From positions 1 to 37,121 of the forward strand of contig NZ_JNAM01000004.1 of the NCBI RefSeq assembly GCF_000759975.1: DNA of 37,121 nt, in the 5' to 3' direction. This document shows positions 29,060 to 37,121 of this stretch, in pieces (position 1 is the first letter of the stretch; every line of letters starts with the position of its first letter). Below the pieces are notes generated by a model, which worked only from the letters and a program-made list of their open reading frames with translations, searched no databases and had not been told where the DNA came from. Source of the stretch: Prochlorococcus marinus str. MIT 9302 (lineage in GTDB: Bacteria; Cyanobacteriota; Cyanobacteriia; PCC-6307; Cyanobiaceae). A program made the translations under genes and the position numbers.

Positions 29060-29090
29060 CAAAAAAAAATCACCACAAATGTGGTGATTT
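29060..29090 (-). terminator. Rho-independent terminator of psaA-psaB
   Basis: AAATCACCAC (29067-29076) pairs with GTGGTGATTT (29081-29090), loop AAAT. On the minus strand the stem is followed by a run of Ts (A-run 29061-29069 on the plus strand). It lies 19 bp past the psaB stop. Confidence 0.9.
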
Positions 29091-29108
29091 GAATTATTTA
29101 AAGAGATC

Positions 29109-31337
29109 TTAACCAAACTTACCTGAAGTTGATGCAATGACAAAGGCACCAAATGTAAGTATGTTTCCAATCGTGAAATGAGCTAAACCAACTAATCTAG
29201 CTTGAACAATTGAAAGTGCAACTGGCTTATCTCTCCAGCCTACAAGATTAGCTATTGGTGTGCGCTGATGTGCCCAAACTAATGTTTCGATTAATTCTTG
29301 CCAATAACCACGCCATGAAATTAAGAACATAAATCCAGTAGCCCAAACTAGATGGCCAAATAAGAACATCCAAGCCCAAGGAGATAAGGAGTTAACACCA
29401 AATGGATTATATCCATTAATTAACTGTGACGAATTAAGCCATAGATAATCTCTAAACCAGCCCATTAAGTATGTACCTGATTCGTTAAATTGAGCCATAT
29501 TACCTTGCCAAATTGTTAGATGCTTCCAATGCCAGTAGAAAGTTACCCATGCAATTAGATTTAATGCCCAGAACATTGCTAAGTACATAGCATCCCATGA
29601 AGAACTATCACAAGTACCTCCACGACCTGGACCGTCGCAAGGGAAAGCATAACCTAAGTCCTTTTTATCAGGAATTAATTTTGTCCCTCTAGCATCTAAT
29701 GCTCCTTTAATAAGTATAAGTGCTGTGGTATGAAGTCCAAGTGCGATAGCGTGATGTACTAAGAAATCTGCTGGTCCAATAGGTAAGAAAGAACTTAGAG
29801 CATCTTGTCTATTGATTAGATCCATCCAATAGTGATTTCCTGGCATAGAATTTGCAGCTATAGTTGCAGAACTCGTAGGATCAGATAATAAAGCATCGAA
29901 TCCATACATCATTTTCCCTTGGGCAGCTTGAACAAACTGAGCAAATACAGGTTCAATTAGAATTTGTTTTTCTGGATTTCCAAAAGCTACAACTACATCA
30001 TTATGAACATAAATTCCAAGAGTATGGAATCCAAGCAACATTGTTACCCAACTTAAGTGACTTATTAGTGCTTCTTTAGTTCCTAAAACTCTAGCTAAAA
30101 CATTATCTTTGTTTAACTCTGGGTCATAATCACGTACAAAGAAAATAGCTCCATGAGCAAAAGCTCCAACCATTAAAAACATAGCTATGTATTGATGGTG
30201 AGTATATAGAGCTGACTGTGTAGTGTAATCTCTAGCAATAAAAGCATATGAAGGAAGAGCTCCCATATGTTGAGCAACTAGAGAAGTGGCAACACCAAGA
30301 GATGCTAAAGCCAAACCTAATTGAAAGTGTAGAGAGTTATTTACTGTCTCATAAATTCCATCATGACTAATACCAAAGGAACCTTTATGGGGATCGTTTG
30401 GATGTCTAGTGTTATGCGCTTCAGTTATTTCTTTTAAGGTGTGACCAATGCCAAATGTGTTCCTATACATATGACCACCAATAATTAATACACAACCTAT
30501 AGCAATATGATGATGTGCAATATCAGTTAACCATAAAGATTCACTTTGAGGATGAAGACCACCTAAGAAAGTAAATATAGCTGTTCCTGCTCCTTGAGTC
30601 GAACCAAATACTGCATCTAATGAATCTGGATTTTGAGCATAAGCACCCCAATTTAAAGTAAAGAAAGGAGCCAATCCTGCAGGATGTGGAAGAACTGTTA
30701 ACCAATTATCCCAACCAACATGCTGGCCTCTAGACTCAGGGATTGCAACATGAACCAAATGTCCTGTCCAAGCAATACTACTAAAACCAAATAAAACAGA
30801 TAAATGATGGTTTAACTGTGCTTCAGCATTTTTAAACCAAGCAAGTGTAGGTCTGAATTTAGGCTGTAAATGTAACCAACCAGCAAATAAAACCCAACAA
30901 GCTAAAATGCTCATAAAGATTGAAGATTGGAAAAGTTGCTCGTTAGTTCTCATACCGATTGTGTACCACCAATGGTACAGGCCTGAGTAAGCTATGTTAA
31001 CTGGACCATTAGCACCAGCTTGAGTCATTGCTTCTGTTATGCCAGTTCCAAAATGGGGATCCCAAATTGCATGAGCAATTGGACGGACATGAGTTGGATC
31101 AAGTACAAATTGCTCAAAGTTACCCTGCCAAGCTACATGGAATAGGTTACCAGCTACCCAGAGTGCAATAATTGCCAGATGACCAAAATGTGTAGAGAAA
31201 AGCTTCTGATAAAGCTTCTCTTCGGTCATTCCGTCATGACTTTCAAAGTCATGAGCTGTCGCTATTCCGTACCATATTCGGCGGGTTGTCGGGTCCTGAG
31301 CTAGACCCTGGTTAAATGATGGAAATTTTGTTGCCAT
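29109..31337 (-). CDS. psaB: Photosystem I P700 apoprotein A2
   Basis: PsaB is half of the photosystem I reaction-centre heterodimer. The 742-residue polytopic protein (eleven helices expected) has the FX cluster motif [18 protein letters not shown] near residues 564-581 and many chlorophyll-ligand histidines. The start [20 protein letters not shown] is the classic N-terminus. It follows psaA by 27 bp and is terminated by the hairpin at 29060-29090. Confidence 0.99.
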   Translation of the reverse strand: MATKFPSFNQGLAQDPTTRRIWYGIATAHDFESHDGMTEEKLYQKLFSTHFGHLAIIALWVAGNLFHVAWQGNFEQFVLDPTHVRPIAHAIWDPHFGTGITEAMTQAGANGPVNIAYSGLYHWWYTIGMRTNEQLFQSSIFMSILACWVLFAGWLHLQPKFRPTLAWFKNAEAQLNHHLSVLFGFSSIAWTGHLVHVAIPESRGQHVGWDNWLTVLPHPAGLAPFFTLNWGAYAQNPDSLDAVFGSTQGAGTAIFTFLGGLHPQSESLWLTDIAHHHIAIGCVLIIGGHMYRNTFGIGHTLKEITEAHNTRHPNDPHKGSFGISHDGIYETVNNSLHFQLGLALASLGVATSLVAQHMGALPSYAFIARDYTTQSALYTHHQYIAMFLMVGAFAHGAIFFVRDYDPELNKDNVLARVLGTKEALISHLSWVTMLLGFHTLGIYVHNDVVVAFGNPEKQILIEPVFAQFVQAAQGKMMYGFDALLSDPTSSATIAANSMPGNHYWMDLINRQDALSSFLPIGPADFLVHHAIALGLHTTALILIKGALDARGTKLIPDKKDLGYAFPCDGPGRGGTCDSSSWDAMYLAMFWALNLIAWVTFYWHWKHLTIWQGNMAQFNESGTYLMGWFRDYLWLNSSQLINGYNPFGVNSLSPWAWMFLFGHLVWATGFMFLISWRGYWQELIETLVWAHQRTPIANLVGWRDKPVALSIVQARLVGLAHFTIGNILTFGAFVIASTSGKFG

Positions 31338-31364
31338 TGAATTAAAAAGGTGAAGTTCAGGTAA

Positions 31365-33668
31365 TTAGCCCAGCCCGAAAAGGCGAGCATGGAAGAAAGC
31401 CCAAGTGGTTGCTATACCTCCGAGAAGGAAGTGAGCTACTCCAACGGCTCTACCTTGAGTAATTGAAAGTGCTCTTGGTTGTATTGTTGGGGCAACTTTA
31501 AGCTTATTATGAGCCCAGACTATTGATTCGAATAATTCTTGCCAATAACCTCTTCCACTGAATAGGAACATTAAACTAAATGCCCATATGAAGTGAGCTC
31601 CTAAGAACATCAATCCATACATGCTAATAGCTTCACCATAACTTGTAAGTACTTGTGATGATTGAGCCCATAAGAAATCTCTCAACCAACCATTGATAGT
31701 GATACCACTTTGTGAGAAGTTTCCTCCAGTTAGTCCCCAAACATCGCTTTGCATTTTCCAAGAGAAGTGGAAAATAACTATTGATATGCAGTTATACATC
31801 CAGAAAAGGGCTAAAAATACATGATCCCAAGATGAAACTTGACATGTACCTCCTCTTCCAGGACCATCACAAGGGAATCTAAATCCAAGAGAAGCCTTAT
31901 CAGGGATTAGTCTTGAACTTCTTGCATAAAGTACTCCTTTAAGGAGTATTAAAACGGTTACATGTATTTGGAAAGCATGAATATGATGGATCATCAAATC
32001 AGCAGTTCCAAGTTGAATTGGAGCTATTGCAACTTTTCCACCTACTTCAACTAAACTTCCGTTAAAAACTTCACTTAAAGCTTTTTGAGGTAATCCCTCG
32101 GGAGTACCAGCTAAGATTGAAGTACCTACAGCAGAAGCTTGAATACTTTGGATCCATTGGGCAAATATTGGTTGGAGTTGAATTGCAGTATCACTAAACA
32201 TGTCCTGAGGTCTACCTAAAGCTCTCATAGTATCGTTATGAATATAAAGTCCAAAACTATGGAAACCTAGCCACATACATACCCAGTTAAGATGACTTAT
32301 TAAGGCATCTCTCGCTTTTAAAATCCTATCTAAAACGTTATCAATATGTTTTGCTGGATCATAGTCTCTAACCATTGCTATACCAGCATGAGCTCCAGCT
32401 CCAACTATAAATAAAGCTCCTATCCACATATGATGTGTGAATAAACCCAGAACAGTCATATAATCAGTCGCTATGTACGGATATGGAGGCATGGCATACA
32501 TATGATGAGAAATCAAGATGCTAAGAGAGCCTAAACATGCGAGGTTTACAGATAACTGTGCGTGTCTACTTTCAGCCATGAACTCAAAAAGACCTTGATG
32601 ACCTTTTGGTGCTGGGAATAATATTGGATCTCCTTGATGAGCTTCTAATATCTCTTTCATACTGGAACCAATACCATAGTTAGTTCTATATAAATGACCT
32701 CCAATTATTGCAATTACACCAAAAGCTAAATGATGATGAGCAATATCAGTCATCCATAAACTTCCTGTAACAGGGTTCAATCCACCTTTGAAAGTTAAGA
32801 AGTCTGAAAAAGCAAACCAATTAAGGCTAAAGAAATTACCAACCCCACTAGCAAGACCAGGAAAAATCTGACCAATTATTTGCGGATCGCAAAGCTGATG
32901 TGGCATTGGCATATCAGCAATAGTTGCAATTTTTTGACCATTGATAACTAAAGGAGATCCAGCATCAATTGCATCAAGAAGTGCGGCTGTTGGAGCCCCG
33001 ATATGAATACAATGTCCAGCCCAAGCTAATGATCCAAGCCCAACCAAACCTGCAATATGGTGATTAAGCATTGACTCAATATTTTGGAACCATTCCATTT
33101 TTGGCGCCGCCTTATGATAATGGTAGATGCCTCCGTGAAGCATAAGAGCAGCCATTATTACTGCACCAATAGCCAGAGCCATTAACTCACTTTCGTTAGT
33201 AATACCCCAAGCTCTCCACATATGAAAAATTCCAGAGCTTATTTGGATCCCGTTATAGTCAGCACCAAGATTACCGTTTAGCATCTCTTGTCCAACAACT
33301 GCCCAAACTTGCTGAGCTCCTGGTTTAACATGAGTTGGATCTGCTAACCAACCTGTGTAGTTTGAAAATCTTGCTCCATGAAAAAAAGAAGCACTCATCC
33401 ATATAAAGATGATTGCAAGATGTCCAAAGTGAGCTGAGAAGATTTTTCTTGTTGCTTCTTCAGCATCGCCGGTATGCACATCAAAATCATGTGCATCTGC
33501 GTGCAAATTCCAGATCCAAGTTGTAGTTTTTGGACCCTTAGATAATTTACTTGACCAGAAACCTGGCTTATCTAATTTGGCAAAATCAATCGGTCTTGGA
33601 TCGGCCTTTACAGGATCTTCCAAAACTTTTTGGTTTTTTTCTCCACTTTCTGGTGGGCTGATGGTCAT
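31365..33668 (-). CDS. psaA: Photosystem I P700 apoprotein A1
   Basis: PsaA carries the other half of P700, A0, A1 and FX. The 767-residue protein has the FX motif [19 protein letters not shown] near residue 600 and the N-terminal [23 protein letters not shown] split near 28-50. A ribosome site GAGGTG (33673-33678, minus strand) lies 4 nt before ATG 33668. The psaA-psaB order and 27-bp spacing are standard. Confidence 0.99.
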   Translation of the reverse strand: MTISPPESGEKNQKVLEDPVKADPRPIDFAKLDKPGFWSSKLSKGPKTTTWIWNLHADAHDFDVHTGDAEEATRKIFSAHFGHLAIIFIWMSASFFHGARFSNYTGWLADPTHVKPGAQQVWAVVGQEMLNGNLGADYNGIQISSGIFHMWRAWGITNESELMALAIGAVIMAALMLHGGIYHYHKAAPKMEWFQNIESMLNHHIAGLVGLGSLAWAGHCIHIGAPTAALLDAIDAGSPLVINGQKIATIADMPMPHQLCDPQIIGQIFPGLASGVGNFFSLNWFAFSDFLTFKGGLNPVTGSLWMTDIAHHHLAFGVIAIIGGHLYRTNYGIGSSMKEILEAHQGDPILFPAPKGHQGLFEFMAESRHAQLSVNLACLGSLSILISHHMYAMPPYPYIATDYMTVLGLFTHHMWIGALFIVGAGAHAGIAMVRDYDPAKHIDNVLDRILKARDALISHLNWVCMWLGFHSFGLYIHNDTMRALGRPQDMFSDTAIQLQPIFAQWIQSIQASAVGTSILAGTPEGLPQKALSEVFNGSLVEVGGKVAIAPIQLGTADLMIHHIHAFQIHVTVLILLKGVLYARSSRLIPDKASLGFRFPCDGPGRGGTCQVSSWDHVFLALFWMYNCISIVIFHFSWKMQSDVWGLTGGNFSQSGITINGWLRDFLWAQSSQVLTSYGEAISMYGLMFLGAHFIWAFSLMFLFSGRGYWQELFESIVWAHNKLKVAPTIQPRALSITQGRAVGVAHFLLGGIATTWAFFHARLFGLG

Positions 33669-34000
33669 CTAGCACCTCGAAAATAATTGACATTAAAGCC
33701 GATTTATTGAATCTTGAACTTATTTTTAATAATAATGTTCAAAAAACAAATCCTACGGAACTTTAGATATTCGTTTCAAAAATAATAAGGCAAAGATTCT
33801 TTCGTTATGCATTAACGTAACAAATGTTCTAATGATTGTTACTATATGAATATTTTGTTAAATTCTTGTCTATGACTAATCTATGAGTATTTTTACTTAA
33901 ATTTTGTTTAAATTTCTTAAATTTTTTTTTATATTTCAGGCAAATTTTTTAAATACAGCGACAGTATATAATTTCAACATAACAAACAATAATTTCCGAT
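33669..34000. promoter_or_regulatory. Divergent psaA / cbiG-cobJ intergenic region
   Basis: These 332 bp contain no credible gene. On the minus strand they hold the psaA leader with GAGGTG at 33673-33678 and an interrupted palindrome CGTTA-N5-TAACG at 33803-33817, about 135 bp before the psaA start. On the plus strand a perfect TATAAT lies at 33967-33972, 28 nt before the cobJ TTG start. No full HLR1 (RpaB) direct repeat was seen. Confidence 0.55.
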
Positions 34001-35821
34001 TTGAAAGGTATCGCAATAGGTCTATCTAGTCATTCAAAAGAAATTTTAAAAAGGCTTAAAAAAACGGAATTTGTTGAAGAGATATATACTGCAGGTTCTT
34101 CAAAAGATGATGGAAGAGAAAATGAACTTATTCAAATAAAAAAACCTAAAGAAATCTTACGTAAAAAATGGCTGGAATTAGATTTAATAATATTCATAGG
34201 CTCAATTGGTGCCTCAATACGCATAATAAATTCTTTTTTAACCTCTAAAGATCAAGATCCAGGTGTAATCGTAATAGATAAAAATTGTTCCAAGATAGTT
34301 CCTTTAATTGGTTTACATCAGTCAAATACTCAAAATATCGCATTTCAAATTTCTAATTTATTTGGGGCCCAAATAATAGAAACTAATAATTCATATGATC
34401 AAAGCTTCTTAAATCTTGATTCATTTGGGAATCAATGGGGGTGGAAAAGATCTGGCAAAATACAAAACTGGTCAAAACTAGTAATAAAACAAGCTAAGAA
34501 CGAAGAAATATTTTGCAAACAATTATCTGGTAATACATTATGGAAAACTTCAGAATCAGGAGAGATTATTAATCAAATCAAAGAAAAGGAAACCGAGAAA
34601 CCATACTCAACATTTAATGTGAGTATATTTGAAAACCATGAAACAACTTGGCATCCGCCTGTATTATGGATTGGCATTGGTTGTGAGAGAAATACCAGTA
34701 AAGAATTAATAGCAAATTCATTAAATAATTTTTTGGATTCAGAAAATATATCACGTTATTCGATTGCGGGATTTGCAACTATTGATATTAAAAAAGATGA
34801 GAAAGGAATTTTAGAAATTGCTGAAGAAAATAACTTCCCTATCATGTTTTTTAGTAAAGAAGATCTTTCAAAAATAATTGTTCCAAATCCATCAAGTGTT
34901 GTAAAAAAGGAAATTGGCACACCTTCTGTAGCAGAAGCTTCTTGCTTACTCGCAGCAGGAGAAGAATCAAAATTATTAAAAGAAAAAAGAATTTTTAAAG
35001 ATAAAGATTTTTCAGCAACTAAATCTGGGGCAGTAACTATAGCCATAGCAGAATCAAAAAATCAATATTATCCAAGAAATGGAGAAATTCATATTATTGG
35101 AAGTGGCCCCGGAGATATCTCCTACCTAACCAATGATTCAAGAAAAGCACTCGCAAGATGTACTGTTTGGATTGGATACAAAATGTATTTAGATTTAATT
35201 AAACCCTTAAAAAGAAGAGATCAGGTTTTAATAGAAAGTAAACTTACTGAGGAAAAAGAAAGATGCATCAAAGCAATTAAACTAGCAGAGGAAGGAATAA
35301 AAGTGGCTTTAATTTCGTCAGGGGAATCTGGATTTTATGGAATGGCTGGTTTACTTTTAGAATTACTTCAGAAAATCAAAAAAGAATTTAGACCTTACTT
35401 TGAAGTACATCCTGGTATAAGTAGTGTTCAATTAGCGGCTGCGCTTAGTGGAGCACCACTAATGAATGACTTTTGTTCAATTAGCTTAAGTGATAAGTTA
35501 ACTTCCTGGTCTTTAATAGAAAAAAGAATTGAAGGGGCTCTACTAGGTGACTTTGTAATAGCTTTATTTAATCCTCAATCCATTGAAAGAAATTGGCAGC
35601 TAAAAAGTGCAATTGATCTATGTTTAAAATCTAGGCAAAGAAATACTCCCGTTTTAATAGCTAGACAAGTAGGGAGAGAAAATCAATCCAAAAGATTTTT
35701 TACTTTAAACACCATTCCTTTTAAAGAAATCGACATGTTATCAATAATTATTATTGGAAATTCTCAAACCACATTAATAGATGAAATATTTCTTACTCCC
35801 AGAGGATACTTACAAAATTAA
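34001..35821 (+). CDS. cobJ: CbiG-CobJ fusion: cobalt-precorrin-5A hydrolase-like plus precorrin-3B C17-methyltransferase
   Basis: The 606-residue protein joins two corrin-ring steps. Residues 1-350 are CbiG-like (MKGIAIGLSSHSKEIL, FIGSIGASIRI, DPGVIVID, then the C-domain WIGIGCERNTSKE and TPSVAEASCLLAAG). Residues 361-606 are the CobJ tetrapyrrole methylase (IHIIGSGPGDISYLT, ISSGESGFYGMA, HPGISSVQLAAALSGAPLMNDFC in two parts, NPQS). The fusion is common in cyanobacteria; Prochlorococcus makes pseudocobalamin de novo. The expected GHxGGAN motif of CbiG reads GLHQSNTQ here. The start is TTG at 34001. Confidence 0.92.
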   Translation: MKGIAIGLSSHSKEILKRLKKTEFVEEIYTAGSSKDDGRENELIQIKKPKEILRKKWLELDLIIFIGSIGASIRIINSFLTSKDQDPGVIVIDKNCSKIVPLIGLHQSNTQNIAFQISNLFGAQIIETNNSYDQSFLNLDSFGNQWGWKRSGKIQNWSKLVIKQAKNEEIFCKQLSGNTLWKTSESGEIINQIKEKETEKPYSTFNVSIFENHETTWHPPVLWIGIGCERNTSKELIANSLNNFLDSENISRYSIAGFATIDIKKDEKGILEIAEENNFPIMFFSKEDLSKIIVPNPSSVVKKEIGTPSVAEASCLLAAGEESKLLKEKRIFKDKDFSATKSGAVTIAIAESKNQYYPRNGEIHIIGSGPGDISYLTNDSRKALARCTVWIGYKMYLDLIKPLKRRDQVLIESKLTEEKERCIKAIKLAEEGIKVALISSGESGFYGMAGLLLELLQKIKKEFRPYFEVHPGISSVQLAAALSGAPLMNDFCSISLSDKLTSWSLIEKRIEGALLGDFVIALFNPQSIERNWQLKSAIDLCLKSRQRNTPVLIARQVGRENQSKRFFTLNTIPFKEIDMLSIIIIGNSQTTLIDEIFLTPRGYLQN

Positions 35822-35914
35822 ATTTAGATGATTTATCTATAAATAATAGAATGTTTTTCTTTGCTTTTTTTTAATAAGAATACTAATCTTTTATAAAAGG
35901 ATTAAGAAAATTCA

Positions 35915-36703
35915 TTGAAAAATATTAGTTTAATTTTATTTGACATAGATGGTGTAATACGCAGCGTAGAGAATAGTTACAGACTTTCATTAAAAAAAAC
36001 AGTTTACAAATTTTCAGGATGGGAGCCAAGTTACATAGATATTGACAATGCAAAAAATGAAGGAATCTGGAATAATGACTGGGATTTAAGTTTAGAGCTT
36101 ATAAAAAGATGTATAAAAAAAGATAACTTAAACCTTGAAGTACCTCCAAGAGAGGAAATAGTTAAATGTTTTGAAGAGTTTTACTTTGGAGGAGATCCAA
36201 ATAAAAATAGTAAATATTGGTCTGGATTCATAACAAATGAGGAGTTATTAGTTGATAAAAGTTTTTTTGATGTATTACAAAGCAATGGAATAATTTGGGG
36301 TTTTGTGAGTGGTGCAGAGTCTGCTTCTGCAAAATTTGTTTTAGAAAAAAGACTTGGACTAAAATCACCACCATTGATATCTATGGGAGATGCCCCTGAC
36401 AAGCCTGATCCAAAAGGTTTTATTAAATTATCAAAAAAGCTTCTTGGAGATAAATTTGGCGAGTCAAATATTCCCATTGCATATGTAGGAGATACTATTG
36501 CAGATATAAATACAGTGACAAACGCCAGAAAGGAAATACCATCTCAGAAATTTGTAAGTATTGGAATAGCTCCCCCTCATTTACGTTTAAAGTCTAGATT
36601 AAAAGAACGTAATTCATACGAAAAAAATCTGCAAAATGCAGGTGCTGACTTGATTTTAAATTCTATTTATGATCTTAAAAATATTAATCTTGACTTGTTT
36701 TAA
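35915..36703 (+). CDS. HAD superfamily (subfamily IA) hydrolase
   Basis: The 262-residue protein has the four HAD motifs: LFDIDGVI with Asp10 and Asp12, VSGAES (motif II), DKPDPKG (motif III lysine) and YVGDTIADI (motif IV). The long cap (about 20-110) with SLELIKR fits the TIGR01548-type cyanobacterial group whose substrate is not known. The start is TTG at 35915, 94 bp after cobJ on the same strand; no ATG is suitable. Confidence 0.85.
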   Translation: MKNISLILFDIDGVIRSVENSYRLSLKKTVYKFSGWEPSYIDIDNAKNEGIWNNDWDLSLELIKRCIKKDNLNLEVPPREEIVKCFEEFYFGGDPNKNSKYWSGFITNEELLVDKSFFDVLQSNGIIWGFVSGAESASAKFVLEKRLGLKSPPLISMGDAPDKPDPKGFIKLSKKLLGDKFGESNIPIAYVGDTIADINTVTNARKEIPSQKFVSIGIAPPHLRLKSRLKERNSYEKNLQNAGADLILNSIYDLKNINLDLF

Positions 36704-36863
36704 AAAAAGTATAAATTTAAAAATATTTCTCAATTAATTACGGAAAGGGAGGGATTATGCGAGCACCTCTATATCTCGGTATGGCAAGGATTGTCATATA
36801 GAAGATAGAGAAAATAACATTTTTTCGACAACACTTGAACAATTCTTGAAGGAGGAAATCTAA
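36704..36863. other. Gap with a possible hairpin and a 14-codon ORF
   Basis: On the plus strand GGGAGGG precedes ATG 36757, opening MRAPLYLGMARIVI and a stop at 36799-36801. The same stretch can fold: CTCTAT (36767-36772) with ATAGAG (36805-36810), and TATG (36780-36783) with CATA (36795-36798). Either reading is weak. Nothing else is visible. Confidence 0.3.
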
Positions 36864-37121
36864 TTACTTTCCTATTTGTGAACCCACACCTTTGTTGTTG
36901 AGTTCCTTTTGATATGCCTCTTTGCTTGAGAGTATGAAATCATTAATCGAGAATTTATTAAATAACGACTTTCCTATTTGTGAACCCACACCTTTGTTAT
37001 TGAGTTCCTTTTGATATGCCTCTTTGCTTGAGAGTATGAAATCATTAATCGAGAATTTATTAAATAACGACTTTCCTATTTGTGAACCCACACCTTTGTT
37101 ATTGAGTTCCTTTTGATATGC
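36864..37121 (-). CDS. C-terminus of an unrecognised tandem-repeat protein, truncated by the window edge
   Basis: The minus-strand frame is open from the window end to TAA at 36864-36866, giving 85 residues. They are 2.5 copies of a 34-residue unit, starting GVGSQIGKSLFNKF, continuing SINDFILSSKEAYQ and ending KELNNK, and the protein stops after GVGSQIGK. The unit is soluble, amphipathic, and mixes Lys with Asn/Ser. I do not recognise the family. The start is outside the window; the internal GTG at 37091 is only the codon for Val of a repeat. Identity of copies argues that the frame is translated, since the only difference is synonymous. Confidence 0.75.
   Translation of the reverse strand, partial: AYQKELNNKGVGSQIGKSLFNKFSINDFILSSKEAYQKELNNKGVGSQIGKSLFNKFSINDFILSSKEAYQKELNNKGVGSQIGK
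36866..37121 (-). repeat. 102-bp in-frame tandem repeat, nearly perfect
   Basis: CCTATTTGTGAACCCACACC begins at 36871, 36973 and 37075: an exact 102-bp period (34 codons). The visible copies differ only at 36897 (G) versus 36999 and 37101 (A), an Asn AAC/AAT synonymous change. The array continues beyond the window. Confidence 0.96.

Noticed and set aside
33669-34000. HLR1 (RpaB) elements for psaA
   Set aside because: TTACA-like fragments occur, but not as two properly spaced direct copies.
36866-37121. CRISPR-like array
   Set aside because: Units are 102 bp, contiguous, without unique spacers, and keep one reading frame; it is a coding minisatellite.

Overview
The window is a 37 kb piece of a very A+T-rich marine picocyanobacterial chromosome, almost certainly Prochlorococcus and probably a high-light clade. 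This rests on ferredoxin-type glutamate synthase, psaA/psaB and psaI/psaL, the plastoquinone-type MPBQ/MSBQ methyltransferase, a CbiG-CobJ fusion, the PNPase-binding tail on RNase E, very tight gene packing and A/T-dominated codon use. The exact strain or clade cannot be fixed from the sequence alone. Nearly everything looks like core chromosome. I see no insertion sequence, prophage, CRISPR array or rRNA gene.

Layout, left to right. (1) 1-3.0 kb: 3' part of infB, entered inside a 36-residue tandem repeat, then a small DUF3493 membrane protein and tRNA-Thr(CGU). (2) 3.1-5.9 kb: a family-2 glycosyltransferase with what looks like the tail of a methyltransferase domain, and a B12-type radical SAM enzyme of unknown substrate. 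(3) 5.9-10.7 kb: dapL-clpS on the minus strand, divergent from rne-rnhB on the plus strand; rnhB starts inside the rne tail. (4) 10.7-18 kb: pheA, then the str cluster on the minus strand (rpsL-rpsG-fusA-tuf-rpsJ) followed by a Lon-N-domain protein and the MPBQ/MSBQ methyltransferase. (5) 18.1-24 kb: ferredoxin-dependent glutamate synthase with a small YciI-like gene directly behind it, and lipA. (6) 24.2-26.8 kb: the most accessory-looking stretch, with a serine-recombinase-like protein whose catalytic residues are substituted, a 68-residue acidic partner, and a divergent pair of envelope enzymes (beta-lactamase-fold serine hydrolase and NlpC/P60 peptidase) whose start codons are 3 bp apart. 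(7) 26.8-33.7 kb: photosystem I genes psaI-psaL and psaA-psaB on the minus strand, separated by a small membrane-anchored protein and a GtrB/DPM1-like glycosyltransferase. (8) 34-36.7 kb: CbiG-CobJ fusion for the corrin ring and a HAD hydrolase. (9) 36.86 kb to the end: the C-terminus of an unrecognised protein built of nearly perfect 34-residue (102-bp) tandem repeats, running off the window on the minus strand.

Both window ends lie inside tandem repeats, which suggests a contig that broke at repeats. The parts most worth a second look are the right-end repeat protein, the recombinase-like gene with a 26-bp-spaced direct repeat upstream, the overlapping divergent starts at 26.01 kb, the methyltransferase-remnant glycosyltransferase beside the radical SAM enzyme, and a hairpin in the leader of the str operon. 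No clear, complete novel defence or mobile system was found.
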